Below are positions 34,566-42,401 of a DNA stretch of 64,000 nt, piece after piece. Under the pieces are notes generated by a model. That model did not search any database. It worked only from the letters and a program-made list of their open reading frames with translations, and had not been told where the DNA came from. Every line of letters starts with the position of its first letter. Position 1 is the first letter of the stretch. The translations under genes and the position numbers were made by a program. Source of the stretch: Sphingopyxis sp. H050 (GTDB taxonomy: Bacteria; Pseudomonadota; Alphaproteobacteria; Sphingomonadales; Sphingomonadaceae); NCBI RefSeq assembly GCF_001468265.1, contig NZ_LNRZ01000006.1, positions 62,001-126,000 of the forward strand, read 5' to 3'.

Positions 34566-36312
34566 CGGGATTCCCGATTTCGCACGGTTGGTGTGGACCG
34601 GGACGCGTGGCGCGTTCACCAAGGCGGTCTCGCTGCAGGTACTGGGCAGCCTCAGCGAAATCTTCTCCATCCTCCTCCTCATTCCGCTGCTCCGTCTCTT
34701 CGGGTCACAACGCGACAGCCTTGTCATCGACCTCGCGCGAATTCCCGTCCTCGGCTTCGACCAGCAGCTGACGGTGACCCTGCCGATGATTGTCGCGGGC
34801 TTCGTCATCGCAACGATTTTCCGCTGCCTGCTGCTCGAATGGAAGGAAGTGTACAGCGCCCGGGTGATGTTCGGCTTCGCCGCCCAATTTCAGCACTGGC
34901 TGTTCAGCGCGGTCACGCGAACCCGGTGGCAAGTTCTTGGGCGATACCGGACGGCGGACCTGACGCAGATTCTGACCACCAACGTCGATCGCCTGATGCT
35001 GGCGACCAACCAGCTCCTGTTGCTCGTGCAATCGGCGGTTATGGCCGCCATCTTCACTTTGGCTTCGCTGTTGGTGTCATGGCGGATGACCCTTGCGGGC
35101 GTCCTGATCGGCCTCATCGTCTTCGCTTCGACGCACGCGACGCGGCGGCGCTCGTTCAGGCACGGCCAGACGATTGCCGGCCAGCGCCGGGACGAATTCA
35201 GGCTCGTCGACGATTTCCTCGGTGGTTTGCGAACCGCGAAGACGTTCGGCCTGGAAGGACAGCATCTCGCGGCGATGGATTCGGTGCTGCACAAGATGTA
35301 CCGGCACAATATCCGCTTCATATCTTCGAGATCGCGCGGAACAACAATTTACCAGATGCTGGTAACGCTCGGCGTGACTGCTTTCATCTATTTTGCGCTG
35401 GCGTTCCAGGCAATCGGATTGCCCGTCCTGCTCGCGATGCTTTTCATCTTCATGCGGCTCGCGCCGCGGGTGATGGCGCTGCATACCTCGACGCAAGAGC
35501 TGGCATCGAGCATTGCCCCGGTAAGGGCTGCGGTAGAGCTGCTCAAGATCTGCCGCGACAACGTCGAAAAACCGGTATCGGCCGCCGCCGTCCAGTCGAT
35601 CGCGCTCGATCATGGAATCGGCCTCGATACCGTCAGTTTCCGATACGACCTCGACGATCCGCCCGTTCTCGACAAGGTGACGGCCTTCATCCCGGCGCGC
35701 GCAATCACTGCGATCAGCGGCGCGAGCGGGAGCGGGAAATCGACGCTGCTCGACATCGTGTCCGGGCTTCTTCCGACCGGCGCGGGGAAACTCGTCGTCG
35801 ATGGCGTAACGCTCGACGATGCGCTTGTCCGATCGTGGCGACGCCATGTGGCGTTTGTCCCGCAGGACACCTTCCTCTTCAACGACACGCTCGCGGCGAA
35901 TCTGCGCCTCGGCGACGAGACGATCGACGATGGGCAACTGTGGACCGCGCTGGAACTCGCCGACGCCGCAGAGATGGTGCGTAGCAAGCCCGAGGGGCTC
36001 GACACATCGGTCGGCAACCGCGGACAATCGCTGTCAGGCGGCGAACGCCAGAGGATCGCGATCGCCCGCGCGATCCTGCGTCGCCCACGCCTGCTGATCC
36101 TCGACGAGTCGACGAGCGCGCTCGATGCGGCGAGCGAGGCCCGGATCGTGGAAGCGGTGCGGTCGCTCCGCGACCGGATGACCATCGTCGTCGTCGCACA
36201 CCGGCCCGCGATGCTGGCGGCGGCCGACCATGTCATCGTGCTGGAGGACGGCAAGGCGTCTTCCAGCCCTGTCCCGTTGGAAGTGATGGACGGCGGGAGA
36301 ATCGCTCTCTAA
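34552..36312 (+). CDS. Lasso peptide ABC exporter (D protein), TMD-NBD half-transporter
   Basis: About 586 aa from ATG 34552 (MRSIDGIPDFARL). Six membrane helices fill roughly 20-320; the nucleotide-binding domain has Walker A ISGASGSGKSTLLDI (about 387-401), Q-loop FVPQDTFLFND, signature SLSGGERQRIAIARA, Walker B LLILDESTSALD and H-loop VVAHRPAM. It is a type I exporter without a peptidase C39 domain, as expected when B2 cleaves the leader. It should export the mature peptide and give self-immunity. No TonB receptor or lasso isopeptidase gene follows, unlike typical sphingomonad lasso clusters. Confidence 0.9.
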   Translation: MRSIDGIPDFARLVWTGTRGAFTKAVSLQVLGSLSEIFSILLLIPLLRLFGSQRDSLVIDLARIPVLGFDQQLTVTLPMIVAGFVIATIFRCLLLEWKEVYSARVMFGFAAQFQHWLFSAVTRTRWQVLGRYRTADLTQILTTNVDRLMLATNQLLLLVQSAVMAAIFTLASLLVSWRMTLAGVLIGLIVFASTHATRRRSFRHGQTIAGQRRDEFRLVDDFLGGLRTAKTFGLEGQHLAAMDSVLHKMYRHNIRFISSRSRGTTIYQMLVTLGVTAFIYFALAFQAIGLPVLLAMLFIFMRLAPRVMALHTSTQELASSIAPVRAAVELLKICRDNVEKPVSAAAVQSIALDHGIGLDTVSFRYDLDDPPVLDKVTAFIPARAITAISGASGSGKSTLLDIVSGLLPTGAGKLVVDGVTLDDALVRSWRRHVAFVPQDTFLFNDTLAANLRLGDETIDDGQLWTALELADAAEMVRSKPEGLDTSVGNRGQSLSGGERQRIAIARAILRRPRLLILDESTSALDAASEARIVEAVRSLRDRMTIVVVAHRPAMLAAADHVIVLEDGKASSSPVPLEVMDGGRIAL

Positions 36313-36372
36313 TATCCGTACGGCATCTCGGCAGAAGATGTCGCCACAGGGGCGAACGAGAGGATGTGAATC

Positions 36373-36636
36373 ATGGGCGATTCGCAGGACGATCACGGGT
36401 CCCGCAACGGGACAGAGTCTCCGCTCCGCACAAAGCAGATTCACGACAATTTAACCGGAGAATCGCCACTTGGCCCCAGGGACCGAGATCGGGGGCAAGA
36501 TATGCGCAGTTCGGCAATCGACGCAGGCCGGCGGGCAGCCGGCGCGAATCCCATTCGCTGGGCCGGATGGCTCATAGGCCTTGGCATTTCGGTATCGCTC
36601 TGGGTTCTTATCTATTGGATCTGGATGTCGATCTGA
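36373..36636 (+). CDS. Small single-helix membrane protein, hypothetical
   Basis: 87 aa. A polar, charged N-terminal part (DDHGSRNGTESPLRTKQ) is followed by a C-terminal membrane helix (WAGWLIGLGISVSLWVLIYW). A GAGAGG-like ribosome site lies about 7 nt before ATG 36373. It starts 60 bp after the lasso exporter stop on the same strand, and ends 16 bp before the convergent phosphomannomutase gene. No family is recognised. It may be an accessory of the exporter or unrelated. Confidence 0.5.
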   Translation: MGDSQDDHGSRNGTESPLRTKQIHDNLTGESPLGPRDRDRGQDMRSSAIDAGRRAAGANPIRWAGWLIGLGISVSLWVLIYWIWMSI

Positions 36637-36652
36637 CCGGTGCCGTTAACCA

Positions 36653-37399
36653 TCATTTCTGACACGCGACGATCGCTTCGATAACCGACAGCGTTTCCCG
36701 GGGATCGCGGACCCGAACGGTGTCGAGACCCAGTTCCTTGGCCGGATAGTCGTTGCCGCCGGGAAAGATCGCGTCGCCGATGAACATCATCGCATCGAGC
36801 GGAATGCCGCTCGCATCCCGCAACCTCTTCAGCCCATAGGCCTTGTCGACACCCTCGCGCGTGATGTCGATCGACGTCGCGCCGCCCATGTTGATCGACA
36901 GCCCGGGCAAGCGCATGCGAAGGTCGGCCTGGATGATCTTGCGCTTCGCAAAATCGGGGTCCCAGACGTCCTTGGCGTGGATCGGCGCCTGCTGGCCGAG
37001 CGCCGAGAAGGTGATCTGGCTGCCGCGATCTTCGATCCGTTCGCCCCAAGTCTGTTCGGGAACGAAGCCCGTCGCTTCGAGCGACGCATCGAATGCCTCG
37101 AAAATATCGCGTTTCTGCGCCTCGTCGAAAAGTTCTGAGTAGACCGGTGCCCAGCCTTCGGCCCCATGGGTATAAAGTTTGGTCCCGGTTGTCGGCATCA
37201 GCCAGAGCCGCGACCGTTCCGCGCGCGCCGGCAGACGGCTTGCCACCTGCTTCTCGAATTGCGGCCAATCGCCGCCCGAAATGACGGCGACATGCGCGAC
37301 CCCCATCAGATCGGCAATTGCCTCGCCCATCCAGTCGGACAAGGGCTGCTTGCTTTCGGCAAGCGTTCCATCGAGGTCGAAGGCGACGAGCTGCTTCAT
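36653..37399 (-). CDS. HAD-IIB phosphomannomutase (PMM2-like)
   Basis: 248 aa. HAD motif I is VAFDLDGTLAESK at the N-terminus; later VISGGDWPQFEK, the motif SINMGGATSIDITREGVDKAYGL region and MFIGDAIFPGGNDYPAK (motif IV). This eukaryote-like phosphomannomutase form converts mannose 6-phosphate to mannose 1-phosphate in many sphingomonads. AGGAG lies 8 nt before the ATG at 37399. It diverges from the GDP-mannose pyrophosphorylase gene, with one shared 257-bp region holding site g. With manA at 12566 the three GDP-mannose steps are complete. Confidence 0.82.
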   Translation of the reverse strand: MKQLVAFDLDGTLAESKQPLSDWMGEAIADLMGVAHVAVISGGDWPQFEKQVASRLPARAERSRLWLMPTTGTKLYTHGAEGWAPVYSELFDEAQKRDIFEAFDASLEATGFVPEQTWGERIEDRGSQITFSALGQQAPIHAKDVWDPDFAKRKIIQADLRMRLPGLSINMGGATSIDITREGVDKAYGLKRLRDASGIPLDAMMFIGDAIFPGGNDYPAKELGLDTVRVRDPRETLSVIEAIVACQK

Positions 37400-37560
37400 T
37401 CGGATAACTCCTGAAAAGGGATCACGAGGGGCGTTCGCCCCGCACCTGTTCGTAACATCCCTCCGGTCCCGTTGCCTTTGCCAACCGCGACCTCCGCACC
37501 GCCAACCACGCTCCGGACAAGCCGATGATAGGCGCCGACGCCAGCGCGGATCAAGTTTTC

Positions 37561-37576
37561 TTCGCAGGTGCAGCAA
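37561..37576 (+). promoter_or_regulatory. Shared EPS/lasso palindrome, site g
   Basis: TTCGCAGGTGCAGCAA, 81 bp before the manC start and 5 bp upstream of a -35-like TTGAAG. Identical to site f. Confidence 0.6.
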
Positions 37577-37581
37577 AATGG

Positions 37582-37609
37582 TTGAAGCCGCCTTTCTTTT
37601 CCCTAAGAT
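37582..37609 (+). promoter_or_regulatory. Predicted manC promoter
   Basis: TTGAAG (37582-37587), 16-nt spacer, TAAGAT (37604-37609). The palindrome just upstream fits an activator position. The ribosome site GGAGG precedes ATG 37657 by 8 nt. Confidence 0.45.
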
Positions 37610-37656
37610 CGAACAGGGAGAGGCGAGCGTCCAGACATCGAACGGAGGCCTGCCGA

Positions 37657-38685
37657 ATGATTCAGCCCGTAATCCTCTGCGGCGGGGCCGGGACCCGCCT
37701 GTGGCCCGAATCGCGGGGCGCGCGCGCCAAGCAATTCCTGTCGCTGACCGGCAGCGACAGCCTGTTCCAGCAAACCATTGCGCGAACGGCTGACGCAATG
37801 CGGTTCTTGCCCGCGGTCATCCTGTGCGGCGAAGCGCATGTGGCGATCGTCCGCGAACAGATGGGCAGGTCCGAAGCCGGCCTTCTGGTGGAGCCGATGC
37901 CGCGCAACACCGCCGCCGCCATCGCGCTCGCGGTGGCGCAGGCCGATCGGGACACATTGCTGCTCGTGATGCCGAGCGACCATGTGATCGCCGATACTTC
38001 ATCCTTTCAGGAGGCCATCGCGAAAGGCGCGGGGCTCGCCGAGCAGGACTGGCTCGTCACATTCGGGATCACCCCCGACCGCCCGGAAACGGGCTTCGGC
38101 TATATCGCCAGCGGCGATGCGCTGGGCAACGGCGGCTTTGCCGTCGATCGCTTCGTCGAAAAGCCGCCGCTCGAAGAAGCCGAAAAGATGATCGCCGCAG
38201 GCGGCTACAGCTGGAACGCCGGCATCTTCCTTTTTCGGGCGGGCCGCATGCGCGATGCGATGCAGACGCATTGCCCCGAGGTTCTTCATGCGGCCGAAGC
38301 GGCAGTCGCGGCAGGAGCGCGCGAGGGCAACGCGCTCTACGTCGACGCGGGAACGTTCGGAGACGCGCCGTCGGTTTCCATCGACTATGCCGTCATGGAA
38401 AAGGACGGCCGCGTTGCGGTCGTTCCTGCGGCGATGGGCTGGTCCGACCTTGGCAGCTGGCAAGCGGTCCATGCGCTCGGCGCTTCGTCGGACGACTGCG
38501 GCAATGTGGCAACGGGCGACGCGGTTCTTCTGGACTGCCGCGCGTGCCTGGTGCGGGCGGGAGACAAGCGGGTCTCGATCATCGGGTTGGAGGGCATGGC
38601 GGTCGTCGTCGACGGCGACGACATTCTCATCCTCCCGCTGTCCCGTTCACAAGACGTCCGGACCGCCGCCAATGCCAGGCCATGA
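37657..38685 (+). CDS. manC: Mannose-1-phosphate guanylyltransferase (short form)
   Basis: 342 aa. GMP-type nucleotidyltransferase: PVILCGGAGTRLWPESRGARA, AKQFLSLTGSDSLFQQTI, LLVMPSDHVIADTSSF, TGFGYIASG and FVEKPPLEEAEKMIAAGGYS, then GWSDLGSW. It makes GDP-mannose from mannose 1-phosphate and GTP. It lacks the C-terminal PMI domain of the bifunctional enzymes; a separate PMI exists at 12566. The shared palindrome upstream ties it to the EPS locus. Confidence 0.93.
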   Translation: MIQPVILCGGAGTRLWPESRGARAKQFLSLTGSDSLFQQTIARTADAMRFLPAVILCGEAHVAIVREQMGRSEAGLLVEPMPRNTAAAIALAVAQADRDTLLLVMPSDHVIADTSSFQEAIAKGAGLAEQDWLVTFGITPDRPETGFGYIASGDALGNGGFAVDRFVEKPPLEEAEKMIAAGGYSWNAGIFLFRAGRMRDAMQTHCPEVLHAAEAAVAAGAREGNALYVDAGTFGDAPSVSIDYAVMEKDGRVAVVPAAMGWSDLGSWQAVHALGASSDDCGNVATGDAVLLDCRACLVRAGDKRVSIIGLEGMAVVVDGDDILILPLSRSQDVRTAANARP

Positions 38686-39027
38686 GCAACGCGTTCGTCG
38701 GGCTCCCCGCCTCCAACCCGAGGAAACGATGAGCGTTTCCGGCCTGCTTTCGGGCATTCCAGCTCGGCAGGATCGGGCGGCGCTTTCGCAGCCCGCGACA
38801 CGTTGGATGGAACGCAGGGCTGATCAGCTACGTCATGCATTGCGTCGGGCTTGCCCACGGTCATTTCGTCAGAAATCATACAATGGTGGCCGTTAGTCGG
38901 CTGTCAGCTTTCGCGCCGAGATCAAGCAAAGCAGACTCTGCTCACGACCAACCAAAGGCGTGATGCCGGCCGGCGTTGAACAATGGGATGGAGACATCGC
39001 TGTTGCCCCGATGCTATCGATGAGTTC
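38686..39027. other. 342-nt region without a confident gene
   Basis: A 55-codon frame (38729-38896, MSVSGLLSGIPARQDRAALS) has AGGAAA upstream but no recognisable family; its Arg-rich C-terminus looks like a remnant. The short string GCTGTCAGCTTTC (38900-38912) also occurs at 10458-10470. Confidence 0.4.
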
Positions 39028-39675
39028 GTGATCCGATACCACACCCGCTTTCAACGACTGGCATTCTGCCTCGCCGGGCTGGCGGGATTTGTCGATGCCA
39101 TCGGGTTCCTCGGGTCGGGTGGCCTCTTCGTCTCGTTCATGAGCGGCAACTCGACCAGAATGGCGATCAGTATGGCCGAGGCGACCAGTCTCGCCGTCGC
39201 CGCTGCAGGGCTGATCGCCCTGTTCGTCGTGGGCGTGTTCCTCACCATCATGGCGTCGGCAAAGATCACTTTCGCCCATCGCAAGGTCGTGGCGATATCG
39301 GGCGTCGCCGCGCTTCTCCTCGGCGCAGCCGGCTGTAAATGGGGCGGGTTCGATGTCCCGGCCACAGGCTTGCTGTGCGTCGCAATGGGCGCCTCGAACA
39401 CGATCTTTCGCCGAGACGGAGAGGTCAGTTTCGGCGTCACCTATATGACCTGCACCCTCGTCAAACTCGGGCATAAGCTGGCGGACGCAGCTTTGGGCGG
39501 TAGCCCGACGGACTGGATTCCATATCTGCTGCTTTGGCTTGCCCTCGTCTTCGGCGGGATTCTTGGCGCGGTCAGTTACGTCTGGTCTCCCGATGCGAGT
39601 TTTGGGTTCGCCGCCGCCTTTGCTCTAACCCTCATTCCCATAACGCAAAGATTGACCGCCACCCTGTCTCCCTGA
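39028..39675 (+). CDS. DUF1275 (YoaK-like) membrane protein
   Basis: About 215 aa with six hydrophobic segments. Family features: LAGLAGFVDAIGFLGSGGLF, VSFMSGNSTRMAISMAE near the N-terminus, and VSFGVTYMTCTLVKLGHKLA in the second half. DUF1275 proteins are inner-membrane proteins of unknown function, sometimes suggested to be transporters. The start is unsure: GTG 39028 (VIRYHTRFQRL) fits the family N-terminus; ATG 38983 adds 15 residues and neither has a strong ribosome site. It stands alone between manC and the sucrose locus. Confidence 0.8.
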   Translation: MIRYHTRFQRLAFCLAGLAGFVDAIGFLGSGGLFVSFMSGNSTRMAISMAEATSLAVAAAGLIALFVVGVFLTIMASAKITFAHRKVVAISGVAALLLGAAGCKWGGFDVPATGLLCVAMGASNTIFRRDGEVSFGVTYMTCTLVKLGHKLADAALGGSPTDWIPYLLLWLALVFGGILGAVSYVWSPDASFGFAAAFALTLIPITQRLTATLSP

Positions 39676-39783
39676 GCTGACTGGAAGCGGCCTTGGCAAC
39701 TTTGGGCCCAGGATAAAACAGGATCCCGCAACGCAAGATCATGTTGCGGGCAATATTTTGGTCGCGCGCTTAAGCCACGGAAA

Positions 39784-40842
39784 CTAAAATGGACGTGGCG
39801 ATACTCCCCTGCTGCGTGACGTTTCGCGTTCGATCAGTTCGGGGCGCATCACCAAGCTGTCAGCGTCTTCATTCTCGATACGGCGGCGCAGCCGGTCGAC
39901 GATCGCCTTCGCGCCAAAATCGATGTCCTGCCGGATGGTCGTCAGCGGCGGCATCGTCTGGGCGGCGAGCGGCAGGTCGTCATAGCCGACGATTTGCACC
40001 GCGTCGGGCACGCGGCGCCCGCGCGCATGCAGCTCTTTCAGCGCCGCCATCGCGATCAGGTCCGATGCTGCGATAATGCCGTCGACCGGGCCCGCATGCG
40101 CCGTCAGGGCTGCGCCGATGTTCGCGACGATTTCTTCGTCCGACAGGTGAAGCGGAAAATGGGTGAGCTCGATCTCCGCGGCGATTGCCGCCTGCTCGAC
40201 GCCCGCCAGCCGCTGCGCGATCTCGATCCCCGTCGTATCGCCCAGAAACAAGAGCCGTGTCGCGCCGCGCGCGATCAGATGCTCCGCCGCCAACCGCCCA
40301 CCCAGCGCATTGTCGGTCCCGACGACGCAATGACGCTGGCCGGTGCGATAATGCCCCCACACCACCATCGGCCGATAGGATTCGGCGACCCGTTCGATCG
40401 TATCGAACTGGTCCGACTGCCCGATGACGATCACACCGTCGGTCATGCCCGAGCCGGTGATGCGATCGAGCCATTCCTCATTCTCGTCGGGGATCGCCCG
40501 GCTGAGCATGATGTCATAGCCGCTTTCGGTCAGCTCGTCGGCCAAGGCGCCAAGCAAGGTCATGAAGAAGGGGTCGGAGATATGCTGGCGCCGTTCATGG
40601 CCCAGCGGAATGACGACGCCGATCACGCCGGTACGGCGCGAACGCAGCTTGCTGGCCATCTGGTTGGGCCGCACGCCGTGCCGGCGGGCAAGGTCGCGGA
40701 TATGGTTGCGCGTCTTCGGATTGACGAGCGAACTGCCGGCGAGCGCGCGCGACACGGTGCCGGTCGATACGCCCGCAACGCGGGCGAGATCGGCCAGGGT
40801 GCGAATTTGCCTGCCATCCTCTTCGCCGTCACCGTCCGCCAT
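39784..40842 (-). CDS. LacI-family regulator of the sucrose locus
   Basis: 352 aa. N-terminal HTH: IRTLADLARVAGVSTGTVSR, with the hinge region RPNQMASKLRSRRTGVIGVVIP, then a periplasmic-binding-like sensor domain (GIIAASDLIAMAALKELHAR, IVGYDDLPLAAQTMPPLTTI). The gene is followed by the permease 68 bp upstream on the same strand. Two LacI-type palindromes lie in the permease-receptor intergenic region. It probably represses the sucrose genes until sucrose or a derivative binds; this mirrors SuxR-type regulation, by inference. Confidence 0.9.
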   Translation of the reverse strand: MADGDGEEDGRQIRTLADLARVAGVSTGTVSRALAGSSLVNPKTRNHIRDLARRHGVRPNQMASKLRSRRTGVIGVVIPLGHERRQHISDPFFMTLLGALADELTESGYDIMLSRAIPDENEEWLDRITGSGMTDGVIVIGQSDQFDTIERVAESYRPMVVWGHYRTGQRHCVVGTDNALGGRLAAEHLIARGATRLLFLGDTTGIEIAQRLAGVEQAAIAAEIELTHFPLHLSDEEIVANIGAALTAHAGPVDGIIAASDLIAMAALKELHARGRRVPDAVQIVGYDDLPLAAQTMPPLTTIRQDIDFGAKAIVDRLRRRIENEDADSLVMRPELIERETSRSRGVSPRPF

Positions 40843-40910
40843 ATTCCCAGCACGCTCCTGATATCGTGACGCGCGCCTAGCATGAAATCGGGGCAGCCGC
40901 GAACAGCTTG

Positions 40911-42248
40911 TCAGGCCGCCACCTCGTCGCCGCGCCGGACGGCCCGCCCGGCGTCGACGACCATCGTCGCCACCGCGCCCGCCAGCATGAGCATGCCTCC
41001 CAGCATGATTGCATTGCGCGGGTCGCCGCCCAGTAGCGGACGATAGATGAGCGGCATGGTGAGGGTTTCGATCAGCATCGGGATGACGATGAACATGTTG
41101 AAGATGCCCATATAGATGCCGTTGCGTTCGGGCGGGATGGCGTCGGCCAGCATCACGTAGGTGTTGCCCATCATCCCCGCCCAACCGATACCGATGCCGA
41201 GCATCGCGGCATAGAGGGCGAGCGGGCCCGCGCTGCCGAGCTGCGGGATCGCCAGCATGGCCAGCCCCGATCCGGTCAGGCACAGCGCATGGATGCTGCG
41301 CGCGCCCCAGCGCCGGACCACCGGGATCAGCAGCAGCGCGCTGGCGAAAGCGACCAGATTGTAAAAGGCGCCCAGTTGCTGCGCGGTCAGCGCCGCATCG
41401 CGAAACCCCTGGGTCGCCGGATCGGTCGTGCCGTGAAGTGAGCGCGCCAGCGCAAAGGCGATGAACTGCCAATAAAGGAACATCGCATACCATTGGCAGA
41501 ACATCGCGAGCGCCAGCTGCCGCATCGGGCGCGGCATGGCGACGATGGCGTCGCGGATGTCGGCAAGCGTCGCCCGCACGGTCAACGGACGCTCGTCGAG
41601 CATCGCCTCCTCCTGCACCGTCAGAGGCAGCTCAGGCACGCGGATAACCGACCACAGGATTGTCGAAAGCGACAGCACTGCGCCGATCACGAAGGCAATG
41701 CGGACAATCTGGGGGATGCCGTTCGCATCGAGCAGATTGCGGTCGATCACAAGCGCCAGCAGCGAGGGCGCCAGATAGGACAGGGTCTGCGCCAGCCCGG
41801 TAAACGCGCTCTGGGTCAGAAAGCCGACCGGGCGTTGATCGGGCGCGAGGCGATCCGCGACATAGGCGCGGTAGGGCTCCATGGTGACATTATTGCCCGC
41901 ATCGAGCAGCCAGAGCAGCGAGGCCGCCATCCACAACGTCGGCGAAGTGGGCATCAGGAATAGGCTGATCGAACAGATGATCGCCCCGATCAGGAAATAG
42001 GGCGTGCGGCGCCCGAACCGCGACCGGGTGCGGTCGCTCATCGCGCCGATGATCGGCTGGACGAGCAGGCCGGTCATCGGCCCGGCGAGCCAGAGCAGCG
42101 GCATCGTCGCCTCGTCGGCGCCGAGGAAACCATAGATCGGGCCCATATTGGCCTGTTGCAGCCCGAAACTGAATTGCAGCCCGAAAAAGCCGATGTTCAT
42201 TTCGATGATTCGCCAAAGCGACAGCCTCGGCTTGCCGATTTCCGCCAT
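40911..42248 (-). CDS. MFS sugar transporter, SLC45/sucrose-permease-like
   Basis: 445 aa from ATG 42248, which follows GGGGAGAGGAAA. Twelve membrane helices; the loop 2-3 signature [20 protein letters not shown] (SDRxRxRxGRR) and [20 protein letters not shown] match the SLC45/GPH-like sucrose and maltose permeases. Placed between a LacI regulator and a GH68 enzyme, it likely imports sucrose over the inner membrane after a TonB receptor brings it into the periplasm. A longer frame upstream runs over the operator and is not used. Confidence 0.88.
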   Translation of the reverse strand: MAEIGKPRLSLWRIIEMNIGFFGLQFSFGLQQANMGPIYGFLGADEATMPLLWLAGPMTGLLVQPIIGAMSDRTRSRFGRRTPYFLIGAIICSISLFLMPTSPTLWMAASLLWLLDAGNNVTMEPYRAYVADRLAPDQRPVGFLTQSAFTGLAQTLSYLAPSLLALVIDRNLLDANGIPQIVRIAFVIGAVLSLSTILWSVIRVPELPLTVQEEAMLDERPLTVRATLADIRDAIVAMPRPMRQLALAMFCQWYAMFLYWQFIAFALARSLHGTTDPATQGFRDAALTAQQLGAFYNLVAFASALLLIPVVRRWGARSIHALCLTGSGLAMLAIPQLGSAGPLALYAAMLGIGIGWAGMMGNTYVMLADAIPPERNGIYMGIFNMFIVIPMLIETLTMPLIYRPLLGGDPRNAIMLGGMLMLAGAVATMVVDAGRAVRRGDEVAA

Positions 42249-42310
42249 TTTCCTCTCCCCGGCGCTGCCTTGCGAACGCCTTGTCCTGCCACTCGTAACC
42301 GAAAGTGTCG

Positions 42311-42332
42311 AAAATGCAATCGATTGCATTTT
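42311..42332. promoter_or_regulatory. LacI-type operator 1 (perfect 22-bp palindrome)
   Basis: A perfect palindrome centred between 42321 and 42322, with core AATGCAATCGATTGCATT. The central CG and A/T-rich arms are typical of LacI-family operators. It lies 63 bp before the permease start and 70 bp before the receptor start, so it can control both. Confidence 0.8.
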
Positions 42333-42337
42333 GTTAT

Positions 42338-42351
42338 TGCAATCGATTGAA
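42338..42351. promoter_or_regulatory. LacI-type operator 2 (half-degenerate)
   Basis: TTGCAATCGATTGA shares the CAATCGATTG core with operator 1. The centres are 23 bp apart, about two helical turns, so two dimers could bind the same face. Confidence 0.7.
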
Positions 42352-42401
42352 TCGGGATTATGCAAGGCGACGAATCAAAAAAGAACTTTGGGAGACTTGC
42401 G

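Noticed and set aside
11930..37576. Shared palindromes as sigma-54 promoters (TGGCAC-N5-TTGCA)
   Set aside because: The TTGCA parts look like a -12 element, but no GG doublet lies at the required 10-bp distance in the sites checked, and sites a and g have sigma-70-like hexamers downstream.
10458..38912. GCTGTCAGCTTTC at 10458-10470 and 38900-38912 as direct-repeat borders of an EPS-lasso island
   Set aside because: A 13-bp match is expected many times by chance in 64 kb; no integrase or tRNA is present at either end.
36313..39027. Lasso isopeptidase or TonB receptor downstream of the exporter
   Set aside because: The genes there are a small membrane protein, phosphomannomutase and manC; the TonB receptor at 42402 belongs to the sucrose locus.
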